Assembly: GCF_018913965.1 (NCBI RefSeq)
Contig: NZ_JAHMHG010000004.1
Span: 17,901-81,900 of the forward strand
DNA: 64,000 nt
DNA from: Mycoplasma sp. CSL7491-lung
GTDB taxonomy: Bacteria; Bacillota_I; Bacilli_A; Mycoplasmatales; Metamycoplasmataceae
Reading direction: 5' to 3'
Below, piece after piece: positions 14,582 through 26,790 of the stretch. Made by a program: the position numbers and the translations under genes. The first letter of the stretch is position 1. Each line of letters begins with the position of its first letter. The notes below the pieces were generated by a model. That model was not told the DNA's origin. It made no database searches and saw only the letters and a program-made list of their open reading frames with translations.

Positions 14582-14658
14582 GGCACTGTAGCTCAGTTGG
14601 TTAGAGCATCCGGTTCATACCCGGAAGGTCAAGAGTTCGACTCTCTTCGGTGCTACCA
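14582..14658 (+). tRNA. tRNA-Met, elongator (CAT)
   Basis: A 77-nt cloverleaf. The anticodon stem TCCGG/CCGGA has loop TTCATAC, anticodon CAT. Acceptor GGCACTG and the TTCATAC loop match elongator tRNA-Met of Gram-positives. It lacks the first-pair mismatch and GGG/CCC stem of the initiator found later in the cluster. Confidence 0.88.
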
Positions 14659-14687
14659 AAAATAACTATAAATCCATTATATTTATT

Positions 14688-14763
14688 GGACCTATAGCTC
14701 AATGGTTAGAGCAACCGGCTCATAACCGGTTGGTTACAGGTTCGAGTCCTGTTAGGTCCACCA
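14688..14763 (+). tRNA. tRNA-Ile2 (CAT, expected lysidine at wobble)
   Basis: A 76-nt cloverleaf. Acceptor GGACCTA/TAGGTCC and loop CTCATAA resemble the minor isoleucine tRNA of Bacillus and M. capricolum, whose C34 is changed to lysidine by TilS so that it reads AUA. Assignment to Ile rather than Met is from this resemblance. Confidence 0.82.
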
Positions 14764-14770
14764 ATAAAAT

Positions 14771-14863
14771 GGGTGATTACCCAAGTCCGGCTGAAGGGAG
14801 CAGTCTTGAAAACTGCCAGGGGCTTCACGGCCCGCGGGGGTTCGAATCCCTCATCACCCGCCA
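14771..14863 (+). tRNA. tRNA-Ser (TGA)
   Basis: A 93-nt class II tRNA with a long variable arm. The anticodon stem GCAGT/ACTGC encloses loop CTTGAAA, anticodon TGA, reading UCN codons. The acceptor is GGGTGAT/ATCACCC with G discriminator and encoded CCA. Confidence 0.95.
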
Positions 14864-14889
14864 TTTTTATAGTTTATTAATTTTTATAT

Positions 14890-14966
<77 letters not shown>

Positions 14967-14969
14967 AAT

Positions 14970-15046
14970 GGTCCAGTGGTAAAGTGGTTTAATACGCCTC
15001 CCTGTCACGGAGGAGAACGCGGGTTCGATCCCCGTCTGGACCGCCA
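14970..15046 (+). tRNA. tRNA-Asp (GTC)
   Basis: A 77-nt cloverleaf. The anticodon stem CCTCC/GGAGG holds loop CTGTCAC, anticodon GTC. Acceptor is GGTCCAG/CTGGACC with G discriminator and encoded CCA. Only 3 nt after tRNA-fMet. Confidence 0.95.
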
Positions 15047-15051
15047 TTTAT

Positions 15052-15127
15052 GGCCCTGTAGCTCAGTTGGTAGAGCAACAGATTGAAGCTCTGTGTGTCG
15101 CTGGTTCGATTCCTGCCGGGGCCACCA
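15052..15127 (+). tRNA. tRNA-Phe (GAA)
   Basis: A 76-nt cloverleaf. The anticodon stem ACAGA/TCTGT encloses loop TTGAAGC, anticodon GAA. CCA is encoded. Last of the cluster. Confidence 0.95.
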
Positions 15128-15130
15128 TTC

Positions 15131-15187
15131 AAAATAACTCTATTTTGGAAGCTACATTTTAGCTTATAAAATAGAGTTATTTTTTTA
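15131..15187 (+). terminator. Terminator of the tRNA operon
   Basis: A 16-bp perfect stem (15131-15146 with 15168-15183) capped by an inner AAGCT/AGCTT hairpin, followed by T residues. Confidence 0.88.
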
Positions 15188-15238
15188 TTTTATAATATAT
15201 AATTAAAAATATTTATAAATAATCTTTGTGGAGAAAAT

Positions 15239-17944
15239 ATGAATTATAAAAAAACATTAAACATGCCTAAAACTGATTTTGAAATGAGAGCAAACCTAAC
15301 TCAAAAAGAATCTAAATTTAGAGAACTTTGAGCAACAAGCGAAGTTTATAAAAAAGTTTTAGAAAAAAACAAGAACAATCCTCGCTTCATTTTACATGAT
15401 GGACCTCCATACGCAAACGGAGATATCCATGTTGGACACGCTTTAAATAAAATTTTAAAAGACATAATAGTAAGATACAAAACACTTAGGGGTTTTTATT
15501 CTCCTTTTGTTTTTGGTTGAGATACTCATGGTTTACCAATAGAACACAAAATGTTGACAGAGGCAAAATTAAATAAAGATGAACTAAGTCCTATTATTAT
15601 TAGAAAAAAAGCTGCTAAATACGCTTTAAAACAAGTAGATAAACAATTAAAACAATTGGAATTACTTCAATTGTTTACCAACTATGATAAAAAATATATA
15701 ACACTTGATAAAAAATATGAAGTTAAACAATTAGAAGTATTGAAGAAGCTTGTTTTCGATGGTTTAATTTATAAAGGCCTTAAACCTGTCTATTGATCAC
15801 CAAGTTCACAAAGTGCTCTAGCAGAATCAGAAGTTGAATACCAAGATGTTGTTTCACCTTCTATTTATGTTTCTTTCAATGTCGTTAGTTCTACTTTTAA
15901 ATCAATTAAACCAAATGATAAAATTATAATTTGAACAACAACACCATGAACATTATTGGCAAATGCAGGTGCTGCTTTAGGTGAAAAAATAGAATATAAT
16001 GTTTTGTCATATCAAGACCAACGTTATATTGTTGCTAAAGAATTATTAAACGAATTTGTTTCAAAGTTAAATTGAGAAGGATATGAAATTTTAGAAACAT
16101 TCATTGGTTCTGAAATTGAGAATCATTCAATTTTATATAACACACCTATAACAAAAGTTGAAGCTCCTTTAATTTTAGGTCACCACGTAACAACAGAATC
16201 TGGTACTGGTATAGTGCACATTGCACCTATGTTTGGTGAAGATGACTATTTAATTGGTAAAAAATACAATTTAAATATGATAATGCATATTTCGGATAAA
16301 GGATATATCGAAAATACAAATACACAATTTGATAATATTTTTTACGAAGATGCCAACAAATTAATTGGTCAATTTTTAGGTTCGGATTTATTACATTTTA
16401 GTCGTTTTAAGCACTCATATCCACACGATTGAAGAACACACAAACCAATAATTTATCGTGGGACACCACAATGATTTGTTTCAATTGATAAAATAAGAGA
16501 TAAAATACTTTCAGAAATTGAAAATAACGTTACTACATATCCTGAATGAGCGCACAAAAGACTTTATAATATGATTTTAAATAGAGGTGATTGAACAATT
16601 TCAAGACAAAGAACTTGAGGTGTTCCGCTAATCTTCTTTTACGATCAAGATAAAAACCCTGTATTTGAAGAAGAAATTTTTGACTATGTAATAAATCTTG
16701 TTTCACAGTTTGGAACAGATGTTTGATGAGAAAAAGAAACTGATGAATTATTACCAGAAAAATATCGTGGAAAAGGCTTTACTCGTGAAATGGATATAAT
16801 GGATGTATGATTCGATTCTGGTGTTTCAAGCATCGCTGTAGATATTGATGATGAAAACGGAATTAAACCTCCTTATGATTTATATTTAGAAGGTACAGAT
16901 CAATATCGTGGTTGATTTAACTCTTCAATCATTAATTCTGTGGCGTTCAACGGTTTTGCGCCTTATAAAAAAATAGTTTCACATGGATTCACTGTTGATA
17001 AAAAAGGTGAAAAAATGTCTAAATCTAAAGGCAATGTTATTAACCCTCTTGATATAGTTAAAAAACGTGGAGCAGACATTTTGAGATTATGAGTTGCTAA
17101 TTCTGAATACTCAAACGATATTTCTATTTCCGATGAAATACTAGATCAAAATACCGAAATTTACCGTAGAATTAGAAACACAATTAAATTCTTATTAGGT
17201 AACTTAAATAATTTTGAATACGACTCAGAACTAGAACGTACAGGAATTCATTTGTATATTAAAAATCAATTGGAAAATATTAAAGAAACTATTTTTAAAG
17301 CTTATGACGAATATAAATTTATCAACGTTATTAAAATATTAAACAACTACATAGTCGATCTTTCTAGTTTTTATTTAACAATAACAAAAGATATTTTATA
17401 TGTTCAAAAAATTGATAACCCTGAAAGAATTATGGTTTTAACTAATCTTTATGAAATAACTGAATTCTTAGTACACATAATTGCCCCTATTTTACCAACC
17501 ACATCAGAAGAAGCCTTTTCATTCTTTAATAGCAAGAATAAACCAATTTTACTAATGCTTTCAGAATATATGAACAATAATGAATTTAAGTACGATAATG
17601 TTATTTTAGAAAAATATCAAGAATTTTTCGAATTACGTGACGAAGTTAATGTCCTAATAGAAAAAGAAATTAAGAGCGGTCTAATTAAACGTTCAAATGA
17701 AGCACATTTAATTTTAAACACTAATTCTGATTTAATTAAATCACTAGATTTAAAAACATTATTAATGGTTGGTAAAGTAACTTTTGACAATACAAAAGAA
17801 ACACAGATAATAACATTTGAATCTTTAAAATGTGAAAGATGCTGAAACCACTTCGAGGAAAATGATTTCGATAAAAGCAATAACATTTGTTTAAGTTGTT
17901 CTAATATCGTAAAGGAATTTCCTTTAGATGAACTGGAAGATTAA
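15239..17944 (+). CDS. ileS: Isoleucyl-tRNA synthetase
   Basis: A 901-residue class I synthetase that charges tRNA-Ile, including the lysidine tRNA of the adjoining cluster. The HIGH motif is seen as [18 protein letters not shown] at about residues 47-64. The editing domain has [18 protein letters not shown] and [25 protein letters not shown] and the signature [12 protein letters not shown] follow. A C-terminal Zn-binding motif CERCWNHF...CLSCS at about 862-885 is retained. About 24 TGA codons are read as Trp. Ribosome site GTGGAGA precedes the ATG. The 3' end overlaps lspA by 17 nt. Confidence 0.96.
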
Positions 17945-18560
17945 AAATTCACTACAAAAAATTTATCAAAATAAAAAAAGAATTTTAGCTAGTTATATAG
18001 TTATATTTGTAGTGTTTATTATTTTCTTTTCTATAGATCAACTAACAAAGAATTTATTATTTAAACACGGTGATATTTTTACACTAAATAATGAAGGATT
18101 AATAACAGACGGAAATAATTATTTCCTTCCTGAAAAAATATATCAAAGCCCAAGTCAATGATTGGATTATAAAATTATTGGTGTGCGTAGCATTTGACAT
18201 GGAGGAGTAACCTTTTTAACTACAAGAAATACCTTTATAATACAATTTATCGGTATAGTAGTTGCAATATTAGTTTTAATATCTGTTCTTTTTTGGCAAA
18301 AGCAAAGATTTGTTTTAGCTTTCTTATTAGGTTTGGTTTTAGCCGGAGATATAGGAAACGCAATGGATAGATTTATATTTAATGGATATGTAAAAGATGT
18401 ATTTTATACTCCTTTTGCACAAAGCCGCGGGACATTCAATTTTGCCGATTTATGTATTTTTATCGGAATTATTTCAACAATAATATACTCTTTATTCATT
18501 AATTTCTTAGAACATAAAAACGAAAAGAATAACAAAAATCAAAAATTAATCATTAAATAA
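17928..18560 (+). CDS. lspA: Lipoprotein signal peptidase (signal peptidase II)
   Basis: A 210-residue membrane aspartyl protease that removes signal peptides from prolipoproteins. It has four membrane segments. The active-site aspartates are in DIGNAMDRFIF (about residue 146) and FNFADLCIF (about residue 173). SIDQLTKNLL near residue 37 is the family's N-terminal motif. It is longer than many LspA because of a cytoplasmic N-terminus and a loop (residues 49-88). ileS-lspA with overlapping ends is a common mycoplasma pair. The lipoproteins in this window would be its substrates. Confidence 0.93.
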
Positions 18561-18563
18561 TTT

Positions 18564-18607
18564 AAATATCAAAACATTAAAGCTTTTAAAATGTTTTGAT
18601 ATTTTTT
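18564..18607 (+). terminator. Terminator of ileS-lspA
   Basis: A 15-bp perfect stem (18564-18578 with 18590-18604) and an 11-nt loop, then T residues. Confidence 0.85.
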
Positions 18608-18667
18608 AGTTCTAAATAGAATCGTTTTAATAACAAAAAGTGCTTTTTGTGTTAAAATTAAAATACT

Positions 18668-19747
18668 ATGGAAAACACAATGTACAAATCACTAATGCAA
18701 ATTAAAGAAAAACATGAAGAGTTAGAAAAAGCACTTTTAAACCCTGATGTTATTTCTGATATTAAAAAATACAATAAAATTAATAAAGAAATTAATTCAA
18801 TAAACGATATAGTAGAAACTTTCAAAAAATACTTAAGCAACGAGGAAACCTTAAAACAAGCTAAAGAATTACTTTCAATCGAAAAAGATGATCAAATGAT
18901 TCAATTAGCAAAAATGGAAATTGCTGAAGCGGAAGAAAATATGTCAAAATTAAGTGAAGAACTTAAAATACTTATTTTACCTAAAGATGAAAATGATGAC
19001 AAAGATGTTATTGTAGAAATCCGTGGTGCTGCCGGTGGAGACGAAGCCAATATCTTTGCTGGTGACTTATATAGAATGTATTCAAAATGATGTGCTCAAA
19101 ATAATATGAAAACAACATTATTAGATGCTACAGTTGCAGAAGCCGGAGGGTTTACATTAGTTACTTTTTCCGTTAAAGGTGATAAGCCTTACTCAAAATT
19201 AAAATTTGAAAGTGGTGTACATAGAGTTCAACGTGTTCCTGTAACAGAAACAAAAGGTCGTGTTCATACATCTACTTCTACAGTTACTGTTATGCCCGAA
19301 ATTGATGATGATATAGAAATTGAAGTAAGAGCTGAAGATATTAGAGTAGACGTATTTCGTTCAAGTGGTAACGGTGGACAATCAGTTAACACAACCGACT
19401 CTGCAGTTAGAATTACACACTTCGCAAGCGGTATAATCGTTTCTTGTCAAGAAGGTAAAAGTCAAATCCAAAATAAAGAAATAGCAATGCGTATTTTAAA
19501 ATCTAAATTATATGATTTAGAGCTCAAGAAGAAACAAGAAGAAGAATCTGGATATCGTAAATTAGCTGGTTCAGGAGCTAGATCTGAAAAAATAAGAACT
19601 TACAATTATCCACAAGATCGTGTAACCGATCATAGAATTGGTTACTCAACTTCACTTAACTCTGTTATGGAAGGAAAACTTAACTCAATAATCGATGCTC
19701 TCTTAACCGAAGAACAAAACGAAAAAATAAAAGAAGCTGGTATTTAA
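18668..19747 (+). CDS. prfA: Peptide chain release factor 1
   Basis: A 359-residue RF1 that ends translation at UAA and UAG. RF2 is not expected in code-4 organisms because UGA is Trp. The recognition loop contains [13 protein letters not shown] (PxT anticodon-like motif). The catalytic [20 protein letters not shown] carries the GGQ. One in-frame TGA (YSKWCAQ) is read as Trp. There is no Shine-Dalgarno sequence; a TAAAAT box at 18653-18658 lies 9 nt before the ATG, so the mRNA may be leaderless. The stop overlaps the start of prmC. Confidence 0.96.
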
Positions 19748-20460
19748 TGCCTTCTAAAGAAGATTTATTATTAGAAAAAAGAAGATATGGACTTAAAGAG
19801 GAAATATCTTCTTTTGAATTAGAACAATTAAATAGCGGTATGCCTGTTCAAAAAATAATGGGCTATATTGAAATGGCAGATATTAAAATAGATATTAGAC
19901 ATAATGTTTTAATTCCTAGATATGAAACAGAAGAATTAATTTATTTAGCTATCAAAGAAATAAAATTAAATCAATTTAAATTTGTATTGGATCTTTGTTC
20001 TGGTTCTGGATTCATTGGTTTAGCGATTAAAAATAAATATAAAGATATATCTGTTACACTTTCAGATATATCAAGTGAAGCAATTAAGTCACAAGAATTG
20101 AATAGTAATATTAATAATTTAAAAGTTAATATTTTGCACTCAAACCTATTTGAAAATATAACAGGTAAATTTGATATAATCGTTTCTAACCCTCCTTACA
20201 TAGGAAATGATGAAAAATTAAGTAAATCTGTTTTAGATTTCGAGCCACATAATGCTTTATTTGCTGACGACAATGGTTTATTTTTTTACAAAAAAATTAT
20301 AGAACTAGCACCAAAATATTTAAATAAAAACGGAATTTTACTTTTTGAAATAAATCCATTACATATTGAATTTTGAAATTCAATTAAAAATAAATTCAAA
20401 CTATTAGAAATAACTAAAGATTTAAGCAATAAAAATAGATTTGTTAAGATAATTTTTTAA
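19747..20460 (+). CDS. prmC: Release factor glutamine methyltransferase
   Basis: A 237-residue SAM-dependent methyltransferase that modifies the GGQ glutamine of release factors. The N-terminal helical domain includes QKIMGYIEM and LIPRYETEELI. The SAM motif is VLDLCSGSGFIGLAI at about 80-94. The catalytic NPPY is in VSNPPYIGNDE at about 148-158. The start overlaps the prfA stop by one base (TAATG), so enzyme and substrate are coupled. It is somewhat short but complete. Confidence 0.93.
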
Positions 20461-20497
20461 CCTAAAAATACTATAGATAAGTACTTTTAGGTTTTTA
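20459..20497 (+). terminator. Terminator of prfA-prmC
   Basis: AACCTAAAA pairs with TTTTAGGTT with an inner TAC/GTA pair, then T residues. Confidence 0.75.
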
Positions 20498-20577
20498 TTA
20501 TATTTTTTATAATTTACATATTTAACATGATATAATAAAAAACCTACCAAAAAAATGAAAGGATAAAATAATACACG

Positions 20578-21201
20578 ATGAAATTTAAAACCTTATTTTC
20601 AATTTTTGCTCTACCTATTGCCACAATAGCGTCGGTAGCATGTTCTACAACAAATAACAATAATGAATCAAAAGAAAAAGAAGAAAACAAAACAAAAACC
20701 AATGCCAGTATAACAGTTTCTGATAAAAATAGCATCATTGAAACAGAAGCTAGTGCAAACGCAAGTGCTAATACACAATCAGAAGAAGAATTTAGCTTTG
20801 AAAAAAATAGAGAGCCTTTCATGAATTCGATTACCATAGCGAATAAAGAATTTTTAAAAGGTTTAAACGATGGCGAAAGTAAATTATATTATGATAGAGT
20901 TGGTAAAAAATTCTATGATAAACCAACATATAATAATCCTGATAAACAAGTTATTTTAGAACAAGATAAGAATATTTATACATTTAAAAACTCATATGAT
21001 AGTTCAACAAAAGAAGAATCATCATTAAGAGCAAATTCAAATGGGGAACACAAATCTCAAGATGATGTAATTATTTCAAAAAGCGGAAACATAATAACCT
21101 TAAAACTTTGATTGTCACATTATATAAGAAAAGCTGACCAAAGACGCGGTCAATATATTCAAGACACAATAGAATTAACAAAGGAATTTACATTAGATTA
21201 A
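20578..21201 (+). CDS. Surface lipoprotein, small
   Basis: A 207-residue lipoprotein. A signal peptide with basic start MKFKTLF is followed by the lipobox ASVAC, with the lipid-modified Cys at residue 22. Then comes a disordered Asn/Lys/Glu/Ala-rich linker (about 23-80) and a small globular domain with many Tyr and Lys residues. One TGA is read as Trp (LWLSHYIRKADQRRGQYIQ). A TATAAT box at 20531-20536 lies upstream. I do not recognise the domain. It is monocistronic with its own terminator. Confidence 0.82.
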
Positions 21202-21247
21202 AAAAATAAGTCTTATTACACCTATTAGATAATAAGACTTATTTTTT
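21201..21247 (+). terminator. Terminator of the small lipoprotein gene
   Basis: A perfect 18-bp stem (21201-21218 with 21230-21247) with an 11-nt loop. The T run is in the stem. Confidence 0.85.
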
Positions 21248-21501
21248 AATAAACTTTTTAAATTGCATTTTTGAATTGTTGGTTAACTTTAATTATATAT
21301 GATAATTATTTAAATTACCAAAATAAATTTAAATAGATAAAAAACATAAAAAAGTTCTTTATAACCTTGCATTTATTATTAATTTAAAAGTTAGTTGCTA
21401 AACTTAAAAGTGTATTACGTTTTTTAAATTAATAAAGGCGATTTCTAAAATTATACACACTTAAATAACTTAGAATTAAAATATAAAGGCGCAAAAATAA
21501 A
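21248..21501 (+). promoter_or_regulatory. 254-nt leader region upstream of p37
   Basis: An AT-rich non-coding stretch before the transporter operon. It contains a weak hairpin AAGTTAG/CTAAACTT near 21390-21407 and the short repeat ATAAAGGCG at about 21433 and 21483; the second may serve as ribosome site. I looked for a TPP riboswitch because P37-type proteins bind thiamine compounds, and found no THI-box motifs. Confidence 0.4.
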
Positions 21502-22806
21502 ATGAAAAAAACTAAAAAATTATTTATAACAACATTAAAATTAGCAACATTAACTACATTTGGAACTTTTCCTATTCTTGTTGCTTCATGTTCAAATTCA
21601 ACAAAACAAAACGATAAAAATTCAAAATCAGAATTTAATTTAATTAAAGCAAATGGTTATTCTGATGAAATGACAAAATTAGATTTAGGAACTGCAACAT
21701 TAGCTGCTGGTTGAGGTGATACAAGAGTTTTGATTAAAAACTCTAATAATTTAGTTGCTGTAGGTGCAACAGAAATTATAGCAAACGATGGTGTACAAGC
21801 TAGATCAAATTTAAAAAGAGGTGATGTAGAAGCAATTAAAATCATTTTACAATCAGCAATTAGAGATAAAAGTAATCCACAATTGCAAATCAGTGACATT
21901 CAAAACCCAGGAAAAACAAAATTTGTTTTTACAACATATAGTCACAATGATTACTCATCGGTTGATGAAAATGGACAAATAATAATTGATACAAAAGGTA
22001 CAAAAGTAAACACTTATGGAACACCTTTAATAGAAGGTTCAGATTATTTTGATATAAATAATGGAGTAGTGACAAGAAAAGAAAATTCAACAAACAAATT
22101 TAAAATTCAATTTATACCTTCAAGTGACCCTGCAGAAGTTAGAAAAGCTTCTCAAGCATTAGAAAAATACTTAAACGATAAAGGATATAATATTGAAATT
22201 TCAACAGCTACAGAATATAATGCTGCCGCAAACGCATTAAGAGAAGGTTCTATAGATGTTGCATTTTTACCAGCAGGTTCATGAGCAGAACAAGCACAAG
22301 GAACAAACTTTATTTTAGTGGCCGGTAGATCCGTACAAATAATAGATCCATACGAATCAACTACTAACACAACAACACCTGCTTTTACCGATGAAAAAAT
22401 ATTAGTAGATGCGATAAATGGTTACAATACATTTAATTCTCAAAACGAAAAAAAATTATACATTCCACAAAACATAGAAAATGCTCCAAAAAAAGTCGAC
22501 AATGAAAATGGATACAACGAAGCACTTAAAACAAAAGTTGACAGTTTAATAAATTCTGCAAATGGTAATCTTCCGGTAGTTGGTTACTATCGTTCATACA
22601 TTATGGCTAAAAAAGACTCTGAAATAGCATTAAAAATTAAAAACGCATTGGAAACACAAGGATCAAATTGAACATTACCATGAGATGAAGTTAAAGGATT
22701 AATTAAATTTGCATATACATCTACAACTTCATCAGGTTCATACATATTCCCTGAAGCATGATTTAAAAAACACTTTACAGGATTTAAGTCATTTAAAGGT
22801 GAATAG
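21502..22806 (+). CDS. p37: P37-like substrate-binding lipoprotein of ABC transporter
   Basis: A 434-residue lipoprotein. The signal peptide MKKTKKLFITTLKLATLTTF ends in lipobox LVASC. The mature part has the periplasmic-binding fold of the phosphonate/P37 group: FKIQFIPSSDPAEVRKASQA, then YNAAANALREGSIDVAFLPAG, then VVGYYRSYIMAKKDS. Mycoplasma P37 (Cypl) binds thiamine or its phosphates, whereas PhnD relatives bind phosphonates, so I infer a thiamine-type ligand. It is followed by an ATPase and a double permease in the M. hyorhinis p37-p29-p69 order. Confidence 0.88.
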
Positions 22807-22813
22807 TTATAAT

Positions 22814-23689
22814 ATGAAATTAAAAAAAAGTGAAAATAATAGGATAAGTGGTGATTGAAACATTAAATGACAAGATGTAGATAAAACTTATCCTAACGGC
22901 AAAAAAGGATTGACTAATGTCAATCTTTCTATTAACCAAGGTGAATTCGTTGCAATTATCGGATTATCTGGAGCAGGTAAAACAACATTATTAAAAACTG
23001 TTAATAAAATAAACGAAATTTCTTCAGGAACATTAACTGTCGGACCGTTTAATGTAAATAACTTAAAAAGAAAACACTTAAGAGAGTTTAGAACAAAAGT
23101 AGGTATCGTCTTTCAAGGATATAACTTAATTGATAATATTAGTGTTTTACAAAATGTTCTCGCTGCTCGACTTCCTCAAATGCATCCTTTAAGATCGTTT
23201 TTAGGTTGATATTCAAAAGATGATATTGATTTTGCCTATCAATGTTTAGCAAGAGTTAATATTTTAGAAAACGCATATGATAGAGCTAAGGATTTAAGTG
23301 GAGGGCAAATGCAACGTGTTGCACTAGCGAGAACTCTAGCTCAAAAACCTAAAATTATTTTAGCTGATGAACCTGTAGGTGCACTAGATCCTATTATGGC
23401 TAAATCTGTTATGGACGGTTTTTTATTAGTTAACAAAATGGACAAAATAACTATTTTAGCAAATTTACACCACGTAGATTTAGCACTTCAATATGCAGAT
23501 AGAATAATAGGAATCAAAAAAGGTGAAGTGGTATTTGACGGAAGCTGAGATAAAGTTAATTTAGAAGTATTAAAAAATATTTACGGTGAACAATTAGAGC
23601 AATTTGATCAACAACAATTTCTTGAAACAAAGAGAAAGAGAAAAATAATTCAAGAAGAAATAATGTTTAAAATTAAGGACCTTAAATAA
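22814..23689 (+). CDS. p29: ABC transporter ATP-binding protein (P29/PhnC-like)
   Basis: A 291-residue ATPase that drives the P37-P69 importer from the cytoplasmic face. Walker A is [14 protein letters not shown] at about 52-65, the Q-loop [10 protein letters not shown], the signature [13 protein letters not shown] at about 161-173 and Walker [14 protein letters not shown]. The H-loop region reads ANLHHVDLA. The C-terminus adds a basic extension [10 protein letters not shown]. It starts 7 nt after p37, and its stop overlaps the p69 start by one base (TAATG). Confidence 0.94.
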
Positions 23690-25845
23690 TGAGTACCTCA
23701 TTTAAGCAAAACTTCAAATTTAAAAAACTTATACAGTTAATTTATGATTATTTTAGACCTAAATTTGTCGACATTAACGGCCAAAAAGTAACTAAAAAAT
23801 TTCCTTGACTTTTTTATTTAACATTTGCAATAAGTTTAATTGCGATAATTTTATTATTTATCAAAATAAAACCAGATTTCCAAAATTCCCAAAGTTTTTT
23901 AAAATTAATAGCTAATTTTTTTAAATTTAATACAAATGCGGTTATAGGTTCAAGAACCGATATAACAATTGCAGATACTACTACCCAAAGCTTAAAATTA
24001 CTTTGACAAACTATTTCTTACTCGATTTTAGGAACAATAATAGGTATTTTTTTAGGTATTCCAATTGCGCTCTTAAGTTCGAAAAATTTTATTAAAACTC
24101 CTTGAATTTATGTACCAATGCGTGCATTTATGAGTATTATGAGAACGATACCGCCAATAGTGTATGCTTATATAATTTATTTTATTTTATCTCCATCATT
24201 AGTTGCAACTCTTTCTATAGCTATTTTTGTTGCTTCACTAATGGCAAAATGACTATATGAAGATTTAGATACTTATGATGTGTCTAGTTATTACGGTTTA
24301 CAAGCGATAGGAAATACTAAGTGAATAGCATTTAAAAAATCTATTCTTCCATATTTGTTAAAAAGAATTGTTAGTTATGGATTTTATAGTTTCGAAATGG
24401 TTGTTCGTTTTGCAGCAATTTTAAGTATTATCGGAATTTCCACAATAGGTCAATTAATGGCTGATGAATATGCAGTCCCAAACAACTTTGCACACTTATC
24501 AATTGCAATTTGAATACTTGTAGCATTTATGATTTTGCTAGAAATATTTACATTTTTAGTGAAAAAATGAATTTTAGAATATTCTCCAAAACATCCAACT
24601 ATTGATGAAAATTTAAATTTTAAGAAGAAACTAGAACAACTTAAAAAACAAAAGCCCAAAAATATTTATATAAAAATAACTATTTCAATAATTATTTTTA
24701 TATTGTTTATAATATCATTATTTTCAATTGAATTTAGAACAACTGGACCTGAAGGATTAGCATATTTTAACGAAGGTGTTAAAAATTTATTCACACCAAA
24801 TTTAAGTGTATTTAAATGGGATAGCGGTGATAATCCTATTATTTTAGGTACAGAAGCACTAGCTATTGCAATTTTAGCAAGTGTTATAGGGTTAGTGTTT
24901 AGTTTATTTTTCGGAATACTAGCATCTAAAAAAATATCAGGAAAATTTGTTTCTCTGTTTTTCAAATTTATAATTATAACATTAAGAGCAATTCCACCAT
25001 TTACATACGCATTAATATTTTTACTTTGACAAAAAGATTCAATCATATGAGCAGGAACATTGGCTTTAGCTATTCACAGTATTGGTATGCTTGCAAAATT
25101 AATAAATGAAAGTGTGGATAAAATAGATGATAAAGTATTTCAATCCCTCGAAAGTTTAGGTCTTTCTACATGAACTAAAATTAAAATAGGAGTAATTAAA
25201 GAAATATTACCGCAAACTCTTTCTAACTTCTTATATAGAATTGAAATCAATTTTAAAAGCACCGTAATTATTGGAGCTGTTGGAGCTTGTGATTACGGAT
25301 ATCAAATTACAGTTTATTCAGCAGATATACGTTATTGAAGCATTTTAAGTTCTTATTTAATATTTACAATTGTATTATTATTAATAATTGAGCAAATTTC
25401 TAATATGCTTAGAAAGAAAATAATGAACGGATATTTCTTAGAAGAAAATGCATATTTTAAAAAATACTTTAGAAATAACGTTTTAGTAAAAGCCCTAGCG
25501 TTATCAAAAATAAATAAAGAAATTTTTGTCTATGATAATAGAATTGCTAAATATAATATTGCTAAATTTAATAATCAATTGAAAAACAAATTTTACTTTG
25601 AAAATAAAATTAAATTAGGGGAATATATAGACTTAAAAAGAAGATTACTAAATCAATCTAGTCTAATTTCAAAAGAATTAAGAACACTTAAAAAAGAAGC
25701 TTTTTTAAGTGTTTGAAACGAAAATAAAAACTTAAGAATTTGAGCGTGAAGCAAAAGATTAAAATTATCTTTACAATCTTCGGATAAAGTTAGTTCTAAA
25801 TATTTTGAAAATAAATCAATTGAAAGTAAAAAACATGCTAGTTAA
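23689..25845 (+). CDS. p69: ABC transporter permease with two fused domains (P69/PhnE-like)
   Basis: A 718-residue membrane protein that forms the whole channel of the importer. Two PhnE-type permease domains lie in tandem. The first has the EAA-like loop YDVSSYYGLQAIGNTKWIAF at about 204-223, preceded by MRTIPPIVYAYIIYF. The second has RAIPPFTYALIFLLW and KVFQSLESLGLSTWTKIKIG. A basic soluble tail of about 150 residues follows. Many TGA codons are read as Trp. It overlaps the following phosphoesterase gene by 11 nt. Confidence 0.92.
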
Positions 25846-26761
25846 ACAACTTAAAAAATTTTGAGAAATAATATCTCAAGCACAATATATAACTTTATGT
25901 ACTCATATAGAACCTGATGGTGACACCTTAGGCAGTGCTGTTGCATTAAAAGAATTAATTTTGCTTAATTCAACAAAAATTAAAGAAGTAAAAATATCAG
26001 GTAAAGATTACCCACGTAATTTAAGTTTTTTATTAAAAGAAGAAGAGAATCTTGTATCTAATGAATTCTTTAACAAAAGTCTTAAAATCGTTGTTGATAC
26101 TTCAACAAAATCAAGAATTTACGATCATAGAGTTATAACTCAAGAATCTATTAAAATAGATCATCACCCATTTGAAAATGAATGACTATTTGAAATAGGT
26201 GGCGATAATTGTCCTGCCACAGGACAATTAATTGCAATGCTTATAAAACATTTGAATCTTAAAACTAATAATTTATCACTTGAAGGTGCGGCAGTTGCAA
26301 TTTTAACCGATACCGAATTTTTTAAAGAAAGAAATATAACCTCCGAAACTTTTGAAGCTATGAAAGTGCTATTTGAACATAATTTAAACTACTCTTCCTT
26401 ACTAATTAAAATGCAACTTAATAACGAAGAATTAAATACTATTTGAAAGGTATGTAATAATAAAAAGGTTGTCGAAAATGTAACATATACAGTATCAAAC
26501 GATATAATAACTAACGATATAGTAAGACCTTTAGTCGCTAAATTTGTTGAAATTTCAAACACAGATATTACAATTGCTTTTTTGAAAAGAGAGCAAGGTG
26601 ATTATAGAGTTGAAATTAGATCAAACGGATCCTTTGATGTTTCAATAATTGCAAGAAAATTCGGTGGTGGAGGTCACCACAATTCAAGTGGGTTTATAAT
26701 TAAAAATAAAGATGAAATTGACAAAGTTATAAATTATATTAATAATTTAATAACAGCATAA
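25835..26761 (+). CDS. nrnA: DHH/DHHA1 phosphoesterase, NrnA-like (oligoribonuclease / pAp phosphatase)
   Basis: A 308-residue cytoplasmic phosphoesterase that degrades very short RNAs and, in relatives, 3'-phosphoadenosine 5'-phosphate. Metal-binding motifs in order: CTHIEPDGDTLGSA (about 23-36), IVVDTSTKSR (about 87-96), SIKIDHHPFE (DHH, about 107-116) and ILTDTEFF. The DHHA1 part has ARKFGGGGHHNSSGF near the C-terminus. Length is normal. It overlaps the permease gene by 11 nt and so is translated from the same mRNA, though its job is unrelated to transport. Confidence 0.9.
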
Positions 26762-26762
26762 T

Positions 26763-26790
26763 AAAAAGCCGTTTAAAAGCGGCTTTTATT
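26763..26790 (+). terminator. Terminator between nrnA and convergent minus-strand gene
   Basis: AAAAGCCG pairs with CGGCTTTT across an 8-nt loop. It is symmetric enough to work from both sides; the convergent gene ends at 26791. Confidence 0.8.

Noticed and set aside
21248..21501. Possible TPP riboswitch before the P37 operon
   Set aside because: The expected CUGAGA and ACCUGAU-like motifs are absent.
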